In this document: positions 61,801-64,000 of the stretch, piece by piece
How positions within the stretch are numbered: position 1 is the first letter of the stretch
Layout: every line of letters starts with the position of its first letter
Assembly: GCA_028752905.1 (NCBI GenBank)
Contig: JAQNBH010000008.1
Coordinates: 3,028,025-3,092,024, forward strand
DNA length: 64,000 nt
DNA from: Cladorhizidae sp. MBARI D1340-BT2
Lineage: Eukaryota; Porifera; Demospongiae; Poecilosclerida; Cladorhizidae
Reading direction: 5' to 3'
Program-made: the position numbers and the translations under genes
Notes under the pieces: generated by a model
What the model was told of the DNA's origin: nothing
The model's input: only the letters and a program-made list of their open reading frames with translations
The model's database searches: none

Positions 61801-63955
61801 ACAATTCTAAGTATGGAAGTGTGGAAACTCCCATTATTATCAACATTCCTACAAAAGCTTTCATTTCCTCTATATTAGTATCTACCCATGGCCTGGAGAG
61901 ACTAGCCATCCTAGAAACGTAACTGTTCATCTCTGCTACTAGGAGTTCCCACACTTCAAGAGTAAAAAAAAGGTAAAATGCATCTAAAAATGTACTTGAT
62001 GCACCAAGCAATGAAGAAGTTGGACCAGCTGTTGCTGTATAGTCCAATTTCAAAGGAGTTGGCTCCTTTATTTCCCACTTACCTGTGACCTCAATTAGCC
62101 TAGAACCAGTGCCAGATGCTTGGGCAGAACCAGTGCCAGATGCTCGGACAGAACCAGTGCCAGATGCTCGCACACGCCTATAACCTCTGGCCCGCCTACT
62201 ACCAGTACCTTTTGGAGGACCACTAGCAACACTTACGACTCCACTACCACTTGAGCTGCTTCCCCCTTGGCCAGTACTCCCTCGCCCGCCTCTCCCTCAG
62301 CCAGTACTCCCTCGCCCGCCTCTCCCTCGCACAACTCCAGCACCAGTCGTGTTCCCACGCCCTGTAGAGACTTCAGGCAAGGCTTCCTCATCCTCCAATG
62401 TAACAAAAGGAGTCATAGATGCCTCATCTCCACTCTCATCATCTGATGCTGTAGGAAAAGTAGTGGGGAGGGTGGGAAAAACAAGATATATAATTATATA
62501 TATCAAGTTTGTGGTCAACATTTGAAAATTCAAATTCAAATGAAAATCAACATCAACAACTCAACAACTCCAACCTACACTCTTAGCTATAACTTTTTTC
62601 TATAACTATCCTGTCTGAATTTGGAATACCAACTAGTATTTGGCAATAGTACACTCTCAGTTGACTATGGTAAACAAAGGCTATGAAGCGCTAAGGTTAG
62701 AAGAAACTTACAATCGAGAAGTCCATCCAAGCGCGCCTCTTCTCTTAGAGCAACTGGATCCAGAGTGTTTCCTCGGTATGCATAGATGTCTTCACCTTCT
62801 TCCCCAAATGAATCTGACCCAGAATCGCCAGAATCGTCGGCTAAAAGTTGAGAAATAACGTCCTCACAGGAGAGCATCTTTGAGCAGTTTAAAAAAAAAG
62901 CTCGACCAACACAAATGGCGTTCAACCGCAGGATTTTTGTTGCACGATGCATCAACCGGAAATAATCATTTTTGTGACGTTCTCTAGTCTACTAGGCATG
63001 TGCAGAACCCAACCGGGGCTGTTAGCTCGTAACGGTTCATTTTATATATTTTTGTGTGGCGAAGGATGTAAGGTCTCGCGCCATATGGCGCTTACGGCGT
63101 TTAATCGGTTAAGGTTAAGTACATGTGTGAGTGATGTATAGTGAGTAAAATAGTGTATTGTGGGAGTGAGGTAGTGTGCGATGTGTGTGTGGGTGATGTG
63201 TGATAAGTACTGGGTGATGTGTACACAATAGGTGATATGTGGTGTGTAGTAGTGATAGTTGGTGTGTAGTGGGCACAGGTGTGTGTAGTGGGTGCAGGTG
63301 TGTGTAGTGGGTGCAGGTGTGTAGTGATTGCAGGTGTGTAGTGGGTGCAGGTGTGTAGTGTGATGTGTGAGGTATAAGGAAATCAGTGAATGTGCCTCTT
63401 TCGTCACCTGCAAGGAATAGAGTACCAGTAACCTGGTGGCACTGGGTACAAGCTGCCGTAGGTAGTCCCTCATCTCCTGGCCAGCTTGAAATGATGCAAC
63501 AGAGTTGATCATCTTCCCCAGCTCCAGAGGGATCGAGACATTCAAGAAAGCTGCCACCACCGCACTCTACCAAGGGAGATGGGATGCAGTGAAGACAAAT
63601 GACAAGTAGAGAGGGAAGCAAGGATGGTAGAGGGTGAAGGTATCAAGGAAAGATTAGGGAATGGCAAGGTAGATGGGAAGAGGTAAAATTAACCAAAGGA
63701 TGCACTGCACAATATACAAAGGAAGGACTGAAAGCAGTCAACAAATGCCACATAAAACTGCGTGTTTGTAAGTGTGTGAAGTGATTAATAGACCCACCCC
63801 AACAGCTATGAGGAGGAGGAACATATCTGGCCAGATATATTTGGCAAAGAGAGTCCAGTCAAAGGCCTGATTAACTTGTGGGTTGGTGTGCATGCGCGGG
63901 ATGAGTTGGTGGCTGTGCTGGGCGCCATGCCTCTGCTTACACAGAGCCAGGGCAG
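37784..63955 (-). CDS. ABCB8: ABCB8-type mitochondrial half ABC transporter, 5' end off window
   Basis: Eleven exons on the minus strand (63955-63798, 63566-63408, 59461-59316, 57935-57633, 56625-56422, 55831-55639, 43295-43223, 39386-39065, 38351-38230, 38158-38070, 37861-37784) join in phase to about 615 residues; only the N-terminus (targeting region) is missing. The transmembrane half resembles ABCB8 closely (for example [37 protein letters not shown]). The nucleotide-binding domain has an A-loop Tyr (FTYPTR), Walker A GLSGAGKST, Q-loop YISQEPVLF, signature LSGGQKQR, Walker [14 protein letters not shown] and H-loop VIAHRLST, so it looks catalytically intact. ABCB8 is an inner-membrane exporter forming the ATP-binding part of the mitochondrial ATP-sensitive K channel. 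The stop codon lies 297 bp from the convergent CSRP stop. Confidence 0.93.
38070..38158 (-). CDS. ABCB8: ABCB8 exon: H-loop
   Basis: Encodes [18 protein letters not shown] and [11 protein letters not shown], then GTGGGT donor. A polypurine/polypyrimidine stretch fills most of the following 208-bp intron. Confidence 0.95.
38230..38351 (-). CDS. ABCB8: ABCB8 exon: Walker B and D-loop
   Basis: Encodes [20 protein letters not shown] and [22 protein letters not shown] acceptor, GTATGC donor, phase 1 at the end. Confidence 0.95.
38618..38790. repeat. (CTA/CTG)n trinucleotide stretch
   Basis: ACTACTACTGCTACT-type triplets in the ABCB8 intron between exons 39065 and 38351. Confidence 0.9.
39065..39386 (-). 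CDS. ABCB8: ABCB8 exon: Walker A lysine to signature motif
   Basis: Starts by completing [20 protein letters not shown], includes [18 protein letters not shown] (Q-loop) and ends in LSGGQKQ with an AG|GTCAGA donor. Confidence 0.96.
39430..40165. repeat. 68-bp tandem array, about 11 copies
   Basis: Unit GGCAAGTTGAAGTAGGTTGA plus CAATAGCTCTATGGGGACAC plus ACACTGGACCAACACCACAC plus TGGGTGGA. It lies directly upstream (in gene direction) of the acceptor of ABCB8 exon 39386. Confidence 0.96.
40270..42337 (-). mobile_element. Tigger/pogo (Tc1-mariner superfamily) DNA transposon, full length
   Basis: Flanked by TA at 40268-40269 and 42338-42339. Terminal inverted repeats begin CAGTACATCCTC on both ends (left continues ACTTATCCGAA, right GCATATTCGTA). 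Length 2068 bp. Lies in the ABCB8 intron between exons 43223 and 39386, same orientation as the gene. Confidence 0.93.
40626..42179 (-). pseudogene. Tigger/jerky-like transposase, frameshifted
   Basis: Starts at 42179 with [10 protein letters not shown], then a psq-like HTH ([13 protein letters not shown]), CENPB-type domain ([14 protein letters not shown]) and DDE_1 domain with [21 protein letters not shown] and [15 protein letters not shown], giving the three catalytic Asp positions of pogo/Tigger. Frame changes occur near 41893, 41510, 41090 (in an A/T run) and 40850. C-terminus at 40629 is acidic. Inactive as it stands. Confidence 0.92.
42575..42735. repeat. 22-bp tandem array, about 7 copies
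   Basis: Unit CATTGCCCGCGCCTACATGT plus GG. The 480 bases from 42740 to the ABCB8 exon at 43223 look unique. Confidence 0.92.
43223..43295 (-). CDS. ABCB8: ABCB8 exon: first half of Walker A
   Basis: A 73-nt exon, [20 protein letters not shown] then LSGAG, ending one base into the second Gly codon of the P-loop. Its 5' intron is 12.3 kb (almost all tandem array); its 3' intron is 3.8 kb and holds a Tigger element. Confidence 0.92.
43495..51170. repeat. 24-bp tandem array, about 320 copies
   Basis: Unit CACTCTCTCAGCCTTGAGTT plus CTAA. Because 24 is a multiple of 3 with no stop, plus-strand frames read (NTLSALSS)n and minus-strand frames (VLELKAER)n. Variants are clustered: GCTCTC copies at 43890-44210, and TTTAGTTCTAGCA / GGGCTATAA copies at 47250-47690 and again at 49490-49735. 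This indicates block duplication inside the array. Intron of ABCB8. Confidence 0.97.
51171..54840. repeat. 26-bp tandem array, about 140 copies, sister of the 24-bp array
   Basis: Unit CATCATCTGTCAGCCTTGGG plus TTCTAA, differing from the neighbouring 24-bp unit by a short insertion and few substitutions. A marker block (GGATT unit, short GGTT unit, then AGCTGTCAGAC) recurs near 51620, 52330, 52880, 53110 and 53430, so a higher-order repeat is present. 54841-55265 is unique intron. Confidence 0.97.
55270..55600. repeat. About 24-bp tandem array, about 13 copies
   Basis: Irregular copies of CATGCACAAAGGTCACCCCT plus CG, ending about 40 bp from the donor of ABCB8 exon 55639. Confidence 0.9.
55639..55831 (-). 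CDS. ABCB8: ABCB8 exon: linker between membrane and ATP-binding domains
   Basis: Contains [20 protein letters not shown], close to the ABCB8 sequence at this point, and ends with the A-loop FTYPTR. The 68-bp tandem array lies directly upstream of its acceptor. Confidence 0.95.
55850..56398. repeat. 68-bp tandem array, about 8 copies, same family as 39430-40165
   Basis: Same unit as the array at 39430 (GACAATAGCTCTATGGGGAC and ACACTGGACCAACACCACAC recur) but more diverged. It fills the intron between ABCB8 exons 56422 and 55831. Confidence 0.95.
56422..56625 (-). CDS. ABCB8: ABCB8 exon: transmembrane helices 5-6
   Basis: Encodes [16 protein letters not shown], a hydrophobic helix, and [17 protein letters not shown]. 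Phase 2 at both ends. Confidence 0.93.
56780..57195. repeat. About 63-bp tandem array, about 7 copies
   Basis: Copies of GGTGGCTCGGTGAGAGGTCC plus ACCAGGCATATGCACCTTGC plus ACGAGATTAGCTTGCCTGC in the ABCB8 intron between exons 57633 and 56625. 57200-57630 is unique intron. Confidence 0.92.
57633..57935 (-). CDS. ABCB8: ABCB8 exon: central transmembrane helices
   Basis: About 101 codons from [12 protein letters not shown] through two hydrophobic helices to [12 protein letters not shown]. This is the best-conserved part of the membrane domain. Confidence 0.95.
58085..59275. repeat. 33-34-bp tandem array, about 35 copies
   Basis: Unit ACAATGACCCATGCTTCACC plus AGTGCCCGTGCTT, with GCTGC variants. 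It ends about 40 bp from the donor of ABCB8 exon 59316. Confidence 0.95.
59316..59461 (-). CDS. ABCB8: ABCB8 exon: transmembrane helix 2 and coupling region
   Basis: Contains [19 protein letters not shown] and [16 protein letters not shown], the conserved Q-D-I-x-F-F-D-x-x-x-T-G segment of ABCB half transporters. Flanked on both sides by tandem arrays. Confidence 0.93.
59465..59810. repeat. About 25-bp GT/GA-rich tandem array
   Basis: Copies of GTGAGGTGAGTGATGTGTGT plus GGAGG begin within a few bases of the acceptor of ABCB8 exon 59461 and run up to the piggyBac insertion. A similar GTGTGTAGTGGGTGCAG array is on the other side of the element at 63115-63375, so the transposon may have landed in one array. 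Confidence 0.85.
59828..63108 (-). mobile_element. piggyBac element, copy 2 (nearly intact)
   Basis: TTAA at 59824-59827 and 63109-63112. Ends are CCGATTGCACGCCGT (left) and, reverse-complemented, CCGATTAAACGCCGT (right). The same GCGCCATATGGCGC palindrome occurs at 63078-63091, next to the transposase 5' end as in copy 1. Inserted in an ABCB8 intron in the same orientation as the gene. Confidence 0.94.
60557..62877 (-). pseudogene. piggyBac transposase, copy 2, with one nonsense codon
   Basis: Two exons, 62877-62712 (GTAAGT donor) and 62448-60557 (CTACAG acceptor), join in phase to 2058 nt (685 codons plus stop). The only break I see is TGA at 62299-62297 in a Gly/Arg-rich linker. The catalytic Asp regions are all present: [22 protein letters not shown] and RGVDRADQR. 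The C-terminal domain is Cys-rich ([25 protein letters not shown]), as in functional piggyBac transposases. Reinitiation at the Met at 62173 would still give 538 residues including the whole catalytic core. Related to copy 1, so one family. Confidence 0.93.
63408..63566 (-). CDS. ABCB8: ABCB8 exon: first transmembrane helix and following loop
   Basis: Fifty-three codons, phase 0 to 0, containing [19 protein letters not shown], which aligns with the N-V-x-I-P-L-x-L-G motif of ABCB8. TTGCAG|GTGACG donor. A piggyBac copy sits in the next intron. Confidence 0.88.
63798..63955 (-). CDS. ABCB8: ABCB8 exon: N-terminal region into first membrane segment
   Basis: First exon visible. Ends with [20 protein letters not shown], the start of the first transmembrane helix. 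CTGCAG acceptor and GTGGGT donor; earlier exons lie beyond the window. Confidence 0.8.
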
Positions 63956-64000
63956 CTGCAGGCTTGAGCAAGTGATAATAACCGACTAAGCCACCAGAGA

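Noticed and set aside
1..64000. tRNA, rRNA or a bacterial-type operon
   Set aside because: I saw no cloverleaf-like or rRNA segment, and all real coding sequence is spliced and metazoan in type.

Overview
This is animal (metazoan) genomic DNA, not bacterial. Three spliced metazoan genes are read here exon by exon; every internal junction I could place is GT-AG and the reading phase carries across it. The lineage cannot be fixed from the sequence alone. The gene set, ancient DNA transposons and fairly compact exons suggest an invertebrate, possibly an early-branching one such as a sponge (low confidence).

Layout: (1) 2294-22030, minus strand: a Rab GTPase with N-terminal EF-hands and a coiled coil (RASEF / CRACR2A / Rab44 family), ten exons in the window; its 3' end lies beyond base 1. 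(2) 22113-37487, plus strand: a complete five-exon cysteine- and glycine-rich LIM protein (CSRP/CRP family, 202 aa). It is head-to-head with the RASEF-like gene, with only 82 bp between the inferred start codons. (3) 37784-63955, minus strand: eleven exons of an ABCB8-type mitochondrial half ABC transporter, with its 5' end beyond base 64000. It is convergent with CSRP, the stop codons being about 300 bp apart.

The introns are unusual. Roughly half of the window consists of about 40 tandem arrays with units of 14-68 bp. The largest is an 11.3-kb compound 24/26-bp array inside one ABCB8 intron. Several arrays start or stop within tens of bases of a splice site, and one duplication has copied a CSRP 3' splice site. 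Most long ORFs in the window are these arrays read through in frame; they are not genes.

The introns also hold transposons: two related piggyBac copies with TTAA ends (5708-9539, decayed; 59828-63108, one nonsense codon), a full-length Tigger/pogo element with frameshifts (40270-42337), a hAT (ZNF862-like) transposase relic (27684-29530), and three short copies of a hammerhead-ribozyme-like repeat of the kind carried by Penelope-like elements (29660-29760 and 31445-31575). Two transposase reading frames have had minisatellites grow inside them.

The three host genes do not form a pathway. They act respectively in calcium/GTP-controlled membrane traffic, actin-associated or nuclear LIM scaffolding, and mitochondrial inner-membrane transport.
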